A stretch of DNA of 64,000 nucleotides from Ananas comosus (lineage: Eukaryota; Streptophyta; Magnoliopsida; Poales; Bromeliaceae): contig NC_033631.1 in NCBI RefSeq assembly GCF_001540865.1, positions 4,795,732 to 4,859,731 of the forward strand, given 5' to 3'. The position numbers and the translations under genes are program-made. This document shows positions 22,241-33,167 of the stretch, piece after piece. The notes under the pieces are model-generated. The model saw nothing but the letters and a program-made list of their open reading frames with translations, was not told the DNA's origin and did not search any database. How positions within the stretch are numbered: position 1 is the first letter of the stretch; every line of letters starts with the position of its first letter.

Positions 22241-22781
22241 TATTAGATTTTGGTGCATGCGGTCCAGTAATATACGGGTTCATGCCTGCAATAATTTCTC
22301 ATAATTGAGAAGAGGGAATGGGTTGCAGGCAATAATTTCTCATAAGAATTTAAATAAGAAAGTTTAAAATGTGAAAAGAAAAAAAGAAGAAAAAAAACAT
22401 AAGCTGAGGATGGGACGACAGGGCACAAGGAAAATCTAGCACCTCCAGCCGGTTGTGATTTTATGTTCCCAAGATGGCTAACCCTTCTTATCGCCACGTT
22501 CACAATCAAGCCCATCTCGATCTCACCCAATCTCAATCTCTCCCTCTGTTACACGTCTCCCACCCATGTAAACAAACAACATACATACTTTCTCAGACAT
22601 ATTCCAATTATTTAACAAATGATCACTTGTCCCATCTTCCATACATCCATCTCTTCCATGAGCAGCTCTGACTCCCTCCCCTATTCGCTTTCCCCACTTC
22701 CTATCTTCCATTATATTAACTTGTTAATTACCCTGCCGAGTGCCGACTCCTCCAATATAATTCCCCCCACCCCCACCCCCA
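22241..22781. other. Upstream region of the zinc-finger gene
   Basis: The phrase gcaataatttctcataa occurs twice (about 22287 and 22330). The rest is C-rich. No gene recognised; the short open frames on both strands lack motifs. Confidence 0.5.
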
Positions 22782-22788
22782 TATATAA
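22782..22788 (+). promoter_or_regulatory. Likely TATA box of the zinc-finger gene
   Basis: TATATAA in a C-rich surround (cccccatatataagtcc), about 245 bp before the ATG at 23033. The intervening leader has a (GA)n tract (22892-22925) and an A run. Transcription start is inferred only. Confidence 0.55.
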
Positions 22789-23032
22789 GTCCATACTCAC
22801 ATCCACACTCTCTAACCAACCTGCACTCCATTTCTCCTCCCTCACGCCCCCCAAACCCCCCCTATATATTCGTATTTATTAACTAAATATCAGAGAGAAA
22901 GAGAGAGAGAGAAAACGAGAGAGATATTGCTATATATATATACATATAAAAAAAAAAAAAAATCATGTATGCATGAGATCGAGAAGATATATAAAGTAGC
23001 TTGCTAGCTAGCTAGAGCTAGGTAGGAACAAG

Positions 23033-23638
23033 ATGGCCGGGTCGATCCAGTGCCATCCCAAGCAGCAGCTGAGGCTCTTCGGCTTCCAAGTCGGCGACGA
23101 AGAAGGCCAAGATCGCTCGCAGCCGGCGGATGCACCCGACGCCTCTTCCGGGTCCGCTGCCTCGGCTGCCGTCGGAGCGGGGGCAGAAGCCGGGCGAAGG
23201 TTCGAGTGCCAGTACTGCTGCCGGGAGTTCGCCAACTCGCAGGCGCTGGGCGGCCACCAGAACGCACACAAGAAGGAGCGCCAGCACCTCAAGCGCGCCC
23301 ACGCCCACGCCCACGCCCACGGCCTCTCCCCCGCTCATCACCGCCCGCCGCCGCCACCCCCCGGTGCTCCCGCCCGCCGCGCCGCCGGGGCCCCGATCTT
23401 CGCCCACCCCGTGCGGCGGCCCCACCTCCTCCCCGCCGCCGGCTGGGTCTACCTCCCCCGCCAGGCGGTGCACCTGCAGGGCCCGCCCGGATTCCACGTC
23501 CTTCCCAGCTCGGAGGTGCCTGCCACGTCGCCGGTGGCGTCGTTCCTCGCCGGTGCGGCCGTCGCCGAGGGGGAGGCGGCGGCCGCTGCGGCTGCCGGGT
23601 TGGATCTCCACCTCTCCCTCGGCCCGGCCGGGTCGTGA
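23033..23638 (+). CDS. C2H2 zinc-finger transcription factor, ZFP6/GIS-like, with C-terminal EAR motif
   Basis: The protein is 201 residues, encoded by one exon. It has a single plant-type C2H2 finger at residues 57-79 (Cys59, Cys62, His75, His79) with the QALGGH core at 70-75, the DNA-contact signature of plant fingers. The flanking [20 protein letters not shown] is, as I recall the family, closest to the ZFP6/ZFP5/GIS group, which acts in trichome and hormone signalling. Near the N-terminus LRLFGFQV (13-20) matches the short conserved motif of that group. The C-terminus holds LDLHLSL (190-196), an LxLxL EAR repression motif. The middle is Ala/Pro/His-rich, with an (AH)n run after the finger and a Pro run (105-110). 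The gene is strongly GC-rich, as many intronless monocot genes are. The ATG is the first in the frame after the leader. A nuclear transcriptional repressor is the expected role; the exact orthologue is not settled. Confidence 0.92.
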   Translation: MAGSIQCHPKQQLRLFGFQVGDEEGQDRSQPADAPDASSGSAASAAVGAGAEAGRRFECQYCCREFANSQALGGHQNAHKKERQHLKRAHAHAHAHGLSPAHHRPPPPPPGAPARRAAGAPIFAHPVRRPHLLPAAGWVYLPRQAVHLQGPPGFHVLPSSEVPATSPVASFLAGAAVAEGEAAAAAAAGLDLHLSLGPAGS

Positions 23639-24157
23639 CTTCATCCCCCTCGCCTTGCATCCATCCATCCATTTGTTTTACGCCCCACCTGCTATTTAGA
23701 AATGTGTTAGTTATTAAAGTATATATGAAACGATCGTATGATCTGCAGGTATATATCAATATCAAGTATGATTAATTATTGGTTTCTAGTCCTGTGTGTA
23801 TATTGGGATCTCAATTTTTCTCTATTATTATCATTATCGTCATCATTATATTATTAAAACTTTAATTTCTTTCTTCGTTTAACGTAAAATGATGGTATAG
23901 TCATACAGCAGGTTACCTTATCAATTTGAGCAAATTTGCCTGGATGATATGGTTAATTTATATATATTTAGGTGGAAATTTTTAGCAGGATTTAGCATGT
24001 AGAGTCATTGCAATAATCAGACGATGAATAAACTGTTACAGTGTTGGCCCTTCAACAAATACGTTCTTTATAGTTGTTATGGTATATAGAGATTTCTGTA
24101 AAAAGTAAAATAAAAAAGACAAAAAAGTGAGAAAACAAATCAAAGAATCAGGTACGT
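23639..24157. other. 3' flank of the zinc-finger gene
   Basis: A/T-rich sequence presumably containing the 3' UTR. Nothing else recognised. Confidence 0.5.
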
Positions 24158-24408
24158 TGTTATGGAAGAAAAAAATAATTTTATTGAAGAAAACAACTCA
24201 TCATCATCGTATGGAACCTTCCTCGAACACTAATTATTATGGCGACTTCCGGCTTTATTAAGCAAATAATCCTAGCCTATCCATTTATAATTAATTACAC
24301 GGAATCCTATTCTGATTTGATTTCATCTTAACCATAATTTAAATAACAACCTGATAAAATTAAATAATCCAATACTAATCTAATAAATCCTTAGGATTAT
24401 CTTTAACA
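24158..24408 (-). mobile_element. LTR of a Ty1/copia element, minus strand, about 251 bp
   Basis: On the minus strand it starts TGTTAAAGATAATCC at 24408, directly after attatgggagag (a purine-rich primer tract), and ends at 24158 with cttccataaca. An 'aataaaat' polyadenylation-like word lies near the end. The length fits short copia LTRs. It follows a copia pol C-terminus, which supports the call. Confidence 0.65.
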
Positions 24409-24580
24409 CTCTCCCATAATGCTAATGTTTTTCATACCGATCTTTTCACGACAAAATATGAATTTCTCCAATGGTAGCGGTTTTGTGAAAATATCGGTCA
24501 TTTGATCCTCGGTTGCGCAGTGTATCAACTCGAGCTCTTCTCGTAATTTTTCGATCATCAACTGATCAGATATAGTAGTA
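24409..24580 (-). pseudogene. Ty1/copia pol C-terminal fragment
   Basis: The minus strand reads a copia-type RNase H tail including DIFTKPLP and a following REK..M motif, which precede the 3' LTR in copia elements. Only about 50 codons remain; the upstream pol is gone (truncated near 24580). It sits next to its LTR with the usual short spacer. Confidence 0.75.
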
Positions 24581-24987
24581 GTTTATATTTTCCATCATCT
24601 TCAAGTCACTTGCTTAGGTAATAAAGAGAGCGGTGCCATCCACTAATTAATCACAGCGTATGCGAACGACACGAGCTGAGTCGAGCCAAACTGGGTGTGG
24701 TCTTAGTTTCCCAGTTCGGTTCACTTACACTTAAAACTTATTTTTTATTTTTCATTTTTGTGCTTTCATTTATTACTTAATTTACTTTTTAACTTAACCT
24801 AAGAATAACTATATTTGTGATCCAATAAGTTGTTGGTATCTTGGCCCTTTTTGGCTGCTTGCTACGGCTTCTCTTATTAGCTATCCGCAGAGGTGCTTGC
24901 ATCTATGTATAAAGAAGGGTACATGAGGGCCGGGTGGATCACCTTCTTCTCCTACATATATACTTTTTTGAGATTTATATTACCTTT
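24581..24987. other. Intergenic sequence
   Basis: No feature recognised. Confidence 0.5.
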
Positions 24988-25724
24988 TGTTGGGTGCCGA
25001 TCGTCCCGACCCTTGACCCAGTCAAAGATCTTCCTCGGAAAGCGCGTCGGGTTGAAACGGCTCCGAAAGATGACCCTCGAAGTGTGCGCCCTTTTACTGA
25101 ACAAGCGATTCGGCTGATGAGGGATCCAATCAGCCGGGTCCGAAAGCTCTATTCTCTCTTCAGTTCGGCCGGATGAGCCGAATGTACGAGGGAGGCCGGA
25201 AACTCGACCGGGAGATGAGCCGAACGACTAACACAACACAAGATCTGGCCGGCCTGAAGAGCCGAAAATGACTTTCTATTAAATGAACTAGTAGAAAGTA
25301 CAGGAAAAGGGGTTTCAGTCTACAACGGAGTGATGCCCAGAGGGCAGACAGACTACAGGATTCTAAGTTACCAAGCTACTCCTAGAAAAAGCGATAAATG
25401 CAGGAAAGAAAGATGCGGTAAAATAAGGGTGGTCTTTTGTTCGCAGGGGGAAAAGATCCTTTTTTAGGGTATTATGAACCTATTTATAGAGTCGTCCCTG
25501 AGTTGGTTATAGCTCTTGCACGATCAGCTATTATCTCCTGTTATTTTTGACCACCTTCGGCCGATCAGAACCGTCTGTAAGTGCTTGCGGTTGCTATAAC
25601 TCCCTTGATTTTGGTGCGGTTCGTGTTCCTTCTGGTGCCCCTAATGTACTCTCGGTGCACCGCTGAAACTGCTGTACTGGTATTGACCCGACGTGCCAGC
25701 TGTTCGCGCCGAATTGGCTCAACA
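24988..25724 (-). mobile_element. LTR (737 bp) of a Tat-lineage-like Ty3/gypsy element, minus strand
   Basis: On the minus strand it begins TGTTGAGCCAATTCGG at 25724, preceded by gccgagggggcaat, a purine-rich primer tract. It ends ...cggcacccaaca at 24988. A TATA box on the minus strand (tctataaata, 25490-25481) lies about 235 bp in, giving a normal U3. This would be the element's 3' LTR, its internal region lying to the right and holding the antisense PMD gene. The lineage call rests on the 'agggggcaattgtt' junction style and the PMD context. Confidence 0.55.
25481..25490 (-). promoter_or_regulatory. TATA box in the minus-strand LTR
   Basis: TCTATAAATA on the minus strand within a 737-bp LTR; position fits a U3/R boundary. 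Confidence 0.5.
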
Positions 25725-26217
25725 ATTGCCCCCTCGGCAGCTTTCGAAGCGACGCTTCGGTAGCTAGCGTTTTCCAAGGCACGTTTCACCTTTTAGCATG
25801 GTTTTATTTGAATCACTCGGTTCAAAATTCCGCCACTACTTCAAAAAGGGCGTGATCCGAGGCATACTTTTCGATCCAATCAATTTCAAATCTTCTGCGC
25901 TAGTGGCTGACGTAATGCAAAACCCATTGACTCGATTTTGGCCGTTCATTTTTTTTTTCTTTGCGGCCCTGATTCGTTCTCGATTTTTGTCTTATATGCG
26001 GCATTAATTATGTTCTCTTAAATGCCGCCGTCTATTCATTATCATAGCCGACCTTGGAACTTGCTTCGATGCGAAGGTTCGATACGACGGCTTTTCTTCT
26101 TCCCCAAGCTTCGCATTCTTTTGTCTTTTCTACCTTTTCGTTTCTTCCTCTTCTTTTCCAACGAAATCTTTTCATTTCTCCTTTACTTTCTTCTTCCTTT
26201 TTTTTTTGTTTCGAGTG
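25725..26217. other. Spacer between LTR and PMD gene, putative PMD promoter/leader
   Basis: A purine tract on the minus strand next to the LTR, then a T/C-rich stretch (26080-26215) just before the PMD ATG, which looks like a 5' leader. No separate gene seen. Confidence 0.4.
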
Positions 26218-27660
26218 ATGGCGCCACTTTCGCCATTACCTACTCGCCCTTCATTGGATTACACCTTGCTCGAATCGTATCTTCCCTTAGACCCTACTAG
26301 ATTGATCTTGGGACCTTCTTTTACCCAAGATCCAACTCCTGAGGATTTTCCTTTCTCCAGTGACGGTTTTCCATTAATGGCTGACTCCATTCATCTTCAT
26401 TCCTGGTACTCCTCGGCCTCGACAAGGAGTCTTAGGACTTGGCCGAGTACCTCAGATGCATATCTATCTTGGTTAGATCGAGTCAAATCTGCTTATGACG
26501 ATTTTTGGAAAGAGATTGGGATTTATGAAGCTATCCAGTTATCGCGGAAACCCCCTATAGTCGATAACCTTTTGTTAGCTTCAGCTCTCTGTTTTTTGTC
26601 CCCTGTCTCCAACATTTTTCTTTTCAGAGGAGGCCCTCTTACCCCAACTCTTTTTGATGTAGCCGCCATTGTTAGTTTACGCCCTCATGGCGTTACCCTC
26701 TCTATGGCCTATAATCCTGATGGTGTATCTGATTTTGAGGCCCATCTCGATCTCAATGATTTGGCTTACTCTAAGTTTCTTCGTAAGTTTGCAGGTGAAT
26801 TCCCTGCTCCGGTCACCAGGAAAGAACATACGGCGTTCCTCCTGTACTGGCTATGTCATAATCTTTTCTGCACTCATTCACAGAAAATCAATCGAGATTT
26901 TGTTCCGATCGCCGTTGGTTTATCTAACGGCGATAAATTAGCCTTGGGGCCCTATTTCCTTACTTTTGTTTATAGAAAATTTTTTGATTCCATTAAGCCC
27001 TTACCCTCCGGAGATGGTGTAACCATTAGCTTGGGTTGCGGCTTTTTTTTAGTTTTTGCAAATATTTTTGCAAATTTATTTTCGTAAGTTGTGCCGAGAA
27101 CCTTTAGATATGGATTCGGCTGCCCATTTTGACTCATATGGGCTTGCTCTCGGCTGCCCTCCGCCGTTGACATCTGGACATCCTCTTGATTTTCCTACTT
27201 ATTTTTCCGTTTTTTATGATTCGAGTCCTCACCTTCTCATTTATTGGTCTCCTTTGGCTGGCCGAGTCACTGGCCCCTCTTGGTTTTTAGCTAGGTATGA
27301 ATCTCTTCAAGGTGAGCTTGCTTCTTCTCGTGCCGGCGAGAACCTTGATGTTTGGTATTCTTTTTTGGCCCCTCGGGATTTGCATATTGGCTTGAAAACG
27401 CGCTCGAAGTTGTTGCCCAGCACCGAGGTTTACTCTCCACAGTTTGTGGCGTGCCAATTTGGATTTACACAGGCAATCCCTGCTCCGGCCAAACTCTTCA
27501 CGGCTAATACTGCCGTTTATCGCCTGCCTACCAAGAATATAGCCGATGCCGATCGGATTTCAGCCATGAGAAATCGTCTTCGGTGATTTTTCAAATTAAC
27601 CAGCTTCAAGCCGAATTATACCGGAGTATTAGGCTTTCGCTATACCGTTAATTGGGATAT
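26218..27660 (+). pseudogene. Plant mobile domain (PMD, aminotransferase-like) gene, 5' part, interrupted
   Basis: It starts ATGGCGCCACTTTCG after a T/C-rich leader. The translated frame has PMD family hallmarks (Pfam PF10536): W-x-WL..V...F...IGIYEAI.LSR, then LLLASALCFLSP.SN.F.F..GPLTPTLFDVAAI..L, then a later LALGPYFLTF.YR block. Breaks: a frame change in the T8 run at 27043-27050 with an amber codon at 27050-27052, and a TGA at 27584-27586; the frame is otherwise open to 27660. There, mid-codon, the 35-kb retrotransposon nest is inserted with duplication gatat. The reading continues in phase at 62995. PMD proteins occur in host genes (MAIN type) and inside transposons. The gene is antisense to the flanking minus-strand LTR, so it may be a retrotransposon-carried extra ORF. 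Non-functional in this copy. Confidence 0.8.
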
Positions 27661-28163
27661 TGTAGTGTTCCTGAGCTTTGGATAGGATTGGCTTCAGTAT
27701 TAGTGACTGGTCGACATCTCTGGACAGTGTCGGACTGAGTCGGAGTCAATTCTGCACGAATTGGATGCAGAATTGGACTCGGCGCACTCAAATAAGCAAA
27801 ACTGGAGTTTTGCCAGATTCGGGCCCCCAGAACATGGTTTAGCTCGCCCAGAACTGAGTGTTAAATTTAATTGAAACTGGAGCCAATTCGGATCCTATGT
27901 TCCGGATGCCCAGAAGTGGGTCCGAAAATCCTACATCGTGAATATCGTTTGCTTCGACGCGTGGCGGGGTGGTAGGTGAGGCCCGCCTAAGCCATTTACG
28001 GGCGCAGCACACCGCGAGCGCAGAATCCGAGGAGGATGATTTGTGCAGCCTGGATGTTTCGGTCGCCCAGAACATGGTTCCGGGTGCCCAGAAACGTCCG
28101 TTTCTGCAGGGACACCAGATTACAGCTACTTCTCTTGGGGCTTATTTTATCCTTCCAACAACT

Positions 28164-28171
28164 TATAAATA
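28164..28171 (+). promoter_or_regulatory. TATA box of element A's 5' LTR
   Basis: TATAAATA about 500 bp into the LTR. The 3' LTR has TACAAATA at the same place (55931-55938). Confidence 0.7.
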
Positions 28172-29619
28172 GATGGAGGGTGACCCTGGTGAGCTCTTTT
28201 CACTCCATCTTCACAGTGAACCCTTGGATTTCATCTTCTACCCTCGAATTTCCATAAATTGCTTCAAAATCCACAACTCCAAGCTTGCTAGGAGCTGATT
28301 CTGCAGTTCTTCAGCGACAACCTCCAGTGTTTTGGCTCGTACGTGATGTAAGGATGTCGGATTTCGACAAAACTTGGTTTGCTGGATTCTAGACTTTTAG
28401 AGGAATCCATGAAGCCCTTACTTGCAGAATTTGGTGAAGGTTAGCTCAGTCGAACTCAGGTTTTCCTCTGCTGCTGTTGCTATGGACAGAATTGCAAGTT
28501 TTTGAGTTTTCTTGGGGTGAACTTTGGAAGCAAGGGCTTTGTGGAGTTGAGTCACATCTCCTATCAACCAGTGCTGGAATTGGGACCATCTTCACCTAAT
28601 TTGGAGATTGTTAGGTGAGTTTTGATATTGGAATTAGATAAATCCTAAGCTTAAGTGCTGAAATTGACGAATTGTAATGGATTTTGGGTGAATTGTAATG
28701 TCCAAGTTTTGAGGGGATTGTTGCTGGTTTGGAGGTGTTTCCAGCTATGCTACTTGTGATCCGAGACCATGTTGCTGCCAGAGGAATCGCGTTTGAGGTG
28801 GGTTTGCATCGGATTACTCCTAAGTAATGAGTAGATGTATAGTCGACATGTATGTTTTGTTGTTCGGTCTACAATGTGATTAGATTAAATTCAGTGATAA
28901 GCTGTGGCTGTAACCTGAATTTAAGCATGCTAAATAAGTGACATTCACACATGTTGGACATAAAAAATTGACTTAGGAGAAAACTTGCCTTTTGACCCGT
29001 CATATGTTTAAACTACCAGATTTAGCTCTAGGAGTCGTGATTTTACTGTATCGTTGCAGTATCAGTGCGATGGATATCTGTGGTAGTTTAGAAGGCATTT
29101 ACGCTCATGCTCGGGTGCCAAGCTTATTTTTCAGCAGAGTCTAGGCTGTTTCGGGTCGTTGGGTGCCATCCGGGTTGGCCGTGGACCCAGATTCTTGTTT
29201 TGGTTCCAGATTGTGCCGAGGGCACGTGGGTTTGGTTTGTAAACCTGTTTTGACCCTGTTTACATGACTTTGGCTAGTTGGAGCCTATTTGAGTTCGACA
29301 GAGATACGCTGCATACTCGGTTGGGTAGCTCCCACGAGTGCCACTCCGGAGGCAGGCGCTGTGCTTTTGCGTTGGTGTCGTGCATGCCAGTTAGACTTGC
29401 TCTCCACGGACTGATTAGTGTGGAGGTAGCTTGATAGTCTCAACTGGGCGGGGTGGGTGTGTTCACAGTCCCTGGGACGGGTATGTTTACAGTTCCTAAA
29501 GAGATTGGGTCAGGATTGACATTGCTACAGTAGGTTAGCATAGAACATGATAGTGTAATAAATGGTAGCTGTAGATTTTTATTCCAGCATTTATTACTAC
29601 CTTTGCTCCCTTCTGTAGA

Positions 29620-29690
29620 CTTAGTGGGTGGACCGATATTGTTGAGGGTGGCACCCACTGAGGACTACATATTTTTACAGTAGTTCTCAC
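29620..29690 (+). other. Conserved two-hairpin module in element A's 5' LTR
   Basis: Hairpin 1: AGTGGGTG (29623-29630) pairs with CACCCACT (29652-29659), extendable by three pairs including one G-U. Hairpin 2: GGACTAC (29662-29668) pairs with GTAGTTC (29680-29686) with one G-U and a T-rich loop. TTCTCACGCCC follows. The same arrangement recurs in other LTR families of this window. Confidence 0.7.
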
Positions 29691-30084
29691 GCCCTGTTAT
29701 TATCCCCTATTTTTGAAGAGCCCCCGTCGTCGGCTGCTGCTGTCGCAGATCAGGATCGAGGCAAGCGCGTCACGAGTTAGAGCCCTACCAGACGTGTCGA
29801 GCTAGAGGTACCCCTACTGCAGGTAGATGTTTTGTTTTGAGTTCATGAACATAGTATACTTAACTCGCCAGTGCGAGTAGCTCTGTATTTTCGGTATTGG
29901 ACTATGTATATGGAACTCCGTTTGTTTAGCTTTTGTTTACTCTAGCAGCTCTATACTACTGTTTGTAGTATTGTATGGTTTATAGGTAGAGTTGTCGCTT
30001 TGTATACAGAAAAAATTCCTTTGTATACGGTGGATTTGTCGGCGTGCCCGGGGAACGTATAATCCAGGGCATGACAGATTAAGT

Positions 30085-30096
30085 TGGTATCAGAGC
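30085..30096 (+). other. Primer binding site of element A (tRNA-iMet type)
   Basis: TGGTATCAGAGC, eight bases after the 5' LTR. It is complementary to the 3' end of plant initiator methionine tRNA, the usual primer of these elements. Confidence 0.9.
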
Positions 30097-30373
30097 TTAG
30101 CATTAGGTCGTTCGGACCTAGAAAACCTAAGTTTGGCAAACCTTAGGAAGGCAAGATGCGAGAGGCGTAATTTATTGCGAAAGTCAATGATTAATTGTTC
30201 TAACTCCTCCCAGAGTAGGGTGAGTGATTGAAGGAGTTCCTGTTTTGGCCTGAGAAATTATATTGGCTGCAGACAACATAATTTTGGAGGAAAACAGGGA
30301 CCGCCTTCCAGACTTTCGTTAACTAGGTCGAGAGTGTTATGTTTCATCTGACCCCGATCTGTTCCTTTCATCT

Positions 30374-31672
30374 ATGTATCGTCGCCGAGGTCGACCGTCG
30401 TTACGGGAGCGTGCCCAGTTGTCGCAGGATCGTGCGGGACCTTCCGAGATGCCTGAGCATGCGGAGCTGAGTACCCAGCGGGAGCAGAGTATTCGACCAG
30501 AGACGAGTACATCTCCAGACTTGAGTGCACAGTTAGCCGCCCTGACAGAGGTGACGAGGCGGCAGGGGGAGTTGTTAGAGAGGATGTGCGAGAGGCTAGC
30601 TTCGCCCTAGAGTTCAGCACCGAGGGCATCAGAGTCGTCTGTTCCACCATTGACTACCCCAGTGACAACACCAGCGGCAGCAGTCCCTCCGCCAGCAGCA
30701 GTTCCAGTAGCACCAGTTGCGCCTGCTTGGGGGCCAGTACAGTTGACAGAGGCCGAGCAGGAGCGGTGGACGGAGAGGTTGGCTGGTTTCCGCTGTTTTG
30801 ATCCACCGATTTTCGATGGCAGTTGCACTGAGGCCTGGGTTGTTGAGGGATGGGTCAGTGCGATGGAGAAGTTATTTGAGGATCTGTTCATTCCTGAGGG
30901 GGAGCAGGTGTCTTTGGGAGTCCATTGCTCGGCAGGTGATGCCCACGCCTTGTGGAGGAGAGTGAGGAGAGAGCAGGGACTGGTAGCGTTGAAGCTAAGA
31001 TGGGATGAGTTCTGTGGAATGCTGTTTGGGATGTTCTTTCCCAACAGTATGAAACAGAAGCTCAAGGAGGATTTGAAGAGGATCCAGTAGGGGGATCGTC
31101 CAGTGCAGGAGTACATTCGGGAGTTTACTCGACTCCTGAACTGTGTGCCATTTGTGGCCAGGGACGAGGCACACAGGGTCTATCTGTTTGAGCAGGGGCT
31201 GAGACCCGACATCTTCAGGTTGGCGCGGACGCAGAGGTCAAGGACTCTGAATGCGTCCATAGAGCAGGCCTTGTGGGTGGAAAGAGGTGAGGTGTCACTG
31301 CAGGAGAGGACTCAGGCCGTGGGGCAGAGTCAGGATAGGAAGCGCTCCTTTTCAGATGATGCTGGACAGTCGAGCAGCAGGCGTCCGCCGAGGCCTCCAC
31401 GATCACGCTCTCAGGGTCGTGGGTCTTCGGGGCGTCAGCATTCCAAGGGATCCCGTCCGCAGGGGCAAACTCAGAGGACACCGCAGTGTGTGATCTGCGG
31501 GGGGCCAAACTGGCCCCGGCAGTGCGAGCAGAGAGAGGGCCGTTGCTACTCTTGCGGTCAGCCCGGGCATATGAGGTCAGCTTGCCCTCGTGCAGCATCA
31601 CTAGCGCCATCCACTGCATCAGCGCAGCCGGCATCTCAGCCTTCTTTTGGAGCAGCACCGAGTTTTCGCTAG
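30374..31672 (+). pseudogene. gag: Element A gag (broken by amber codons)
   Basis: One frame from ATG at 30374 to 31672 encodes structural Gag. The N-terminal part has a coiled-coil-like leucine stretch (about 30520-30600), a Pro/Ala linker, then the capsid core with W..FE.LF.... and a long helical region. A basic Arg/Ser-rich stretch leads to a C-terminal CCHC knuckle, C-x2-C-x4-H-x4-C (CYSCGQPGHMRSAC), preceded by a degenerate one (CVICGG...C). In-frame TAG codons at 30608, 31088 and 31670 interrupt it. The frame itself is kept, so decay is by substitution. The following protease is in the same frame, consistent with an ancestral single gag-pol ORF. Confidence 0.85.
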
Positions 31673-33167
31673 GAGGATAGATCATCTATGCCGCGTCAGG
31701 GCGAGCGACGACAGTAGGCTCTGAGTGGCAGGATTTACGCAGCTCAGGTAGAGGATTCTTCAGCAGCCGACCGAGTGGTGGCAGGTATCATATTAATTTC
31801 AGGCATTCGTACTCGCACTCTTTTTGATACCGATGCCACGCATTCTTTTGTTAGTCGAGCATTCGCATTGTTGCATGGTCTAGAGTTAGGGTCATTGTCA
31901 CAGGCACGAGAGGCGCAAATCCCCGACCATGTCTTGCAGGTTACTGAGTGTTGTTGGTCATGTCCGGTGCAGTTGGATTCTTGGATCATGCCCGCAGACT
32001 TGTTGGTGTTAGAGCAGCTGCAGGACTTTGATGTAGTGCTCAGTATGGATTGGTTGGCGCGGTACTATGCTACTATTGATTGTGGAGCGAGGATTGTAAC
32101 ATTCCGCGAGCCCGGCCGGGAGGAGTTCACCTTCAGAGGCTGCAGGAGTACTTTGTTTGCCACTTGGATATCTTCGGCGAGGGCTCGACAGCTGATGAGT
32201 AGAGGATGCGTTGCTTTTCTGGCGACTGTAACAGAGGTGCCTACGGCGGCGCCGGGACTCGAGGATATCCCTATAGTTCGCGAGTTTTCGGACGTGTTTC
32301 CCCCAGAGTTGACGACGATGCCGCCGGAGAGGGAGATAGAGTTTGTGATTGATGTGGTTCCTGGAACTGCACCAATCTCAAAGGCACCTTACAGGATGGC
32401 ACCGGCGGAGCTGAGAGAGCTAAAGGCGCAGCTTCAGGATTTGATAGATAAGGGGTTTGTGAGACCCAGTGTGTCGCCTTGGGGAGTGGCGGTGTTGTTT
32501 GTAAAGAAGAAGGATTGTTCGCTCAGTTTGTGTGTGGATTACCGGGAGCTAAATAAGGTGACCATCAAGAATAAGTACCTCTGCCGCGCATTGATGATCT
32601 GTTTGATCAGCTGCAAGGATCTTATGTCTTCTCAAAGATTGACCTCCAGTCAGGTTACCACCAATTGAGGATGAGGGCCGAGGATATTCCCAAGACGGCT
32701 TTTCGGACTCGGTACGGGCATTATGAGTTTACGGTGATGCCGTTTGGATTGACGAATGTCCCTGCCGCATTCATGGATTTGATGAACAGAGTGTTCAAGC
32801 CGTTCTTAGACAGGTTTGTGGTAGTCTTCATTGATGATATTTTGATATACTCCCGGAGCGATGCCGAGCATGAGGAGCACTTGAGGACTGTGCTACAGCT
32901 TCTGAGAGAGAAGAAGTTGTATGCCAAGTTAAAGAAGTGCGAGTTCTGGTTACGGGAGGTCGCTTTCTTGGGCCACGTGATATCAGCAGAGGGAGTAGCA
33001 GTCAACCCGAAGAAGATTGATGTCATTCGGGACTGGCCCAGACCGACGACGGTAAAAGAGGTGAGAAGCTTCCTTGGACTAGCAGGATATTACCGTCGGT
33101 TTGTGGAAGGCTTTACGAAACATTCCACACTCTTCACTCGATTGACGCGAAAGGGGATTAGATTCAT
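31673..33167 (+). pseudogene. pol: Element A protease and reverse transcriptase (broken)
   Basis: The same frame as gag continues after a TAG at 31715. The protease core is at about 31790-32150; the catalytic region reads [10 protein letters not shown], so the glycine of the usual D-S/T-G triad is aspartate (31832-31834). RT begins near 32290 with the plant gypsy '[16 protein letters not shown]...GF.RPS.SPWG' block and VDYRELN. A single-base frameshift lies near 32575-32582; the remainder is in the next frame, with FIDD catalytic residues at 32827-32838 and the thumb/connection '[11 protein letters not shown]' near 33080. The ORF is cut at 33168 by a minus-strand solo LTR. Confidence 0.88.

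Larger units (their letters stand above)
27661..30076 (+). repeat. 5' LTR of element A (2416 bp)
   Basis: TGTAGTGTTCCTG ... GGGCATGACA. A TATA box lies at 28164-28171; the conserved double hairpin is at 29620-29686, followed by a gaag/agcc acceptor-like junction. The LTR is directly followed by the primer site. Its length equals that of the 3' LTR once nested insertions are removed. Confidence 0.92.

Noticed and set aside
23018..23775. Long frames overlapping the zinc-finger gene on both strands
   Set aside because: Shadow frames of a GC-rich gene; only the 23033-23638 frame contains a C2H2 finger and EAR motif.
24893..25176. Short plus-strand frames with arginine-rich text
   Set aside because: They lie inside a minus-strand LTR with defined ends and no family match.
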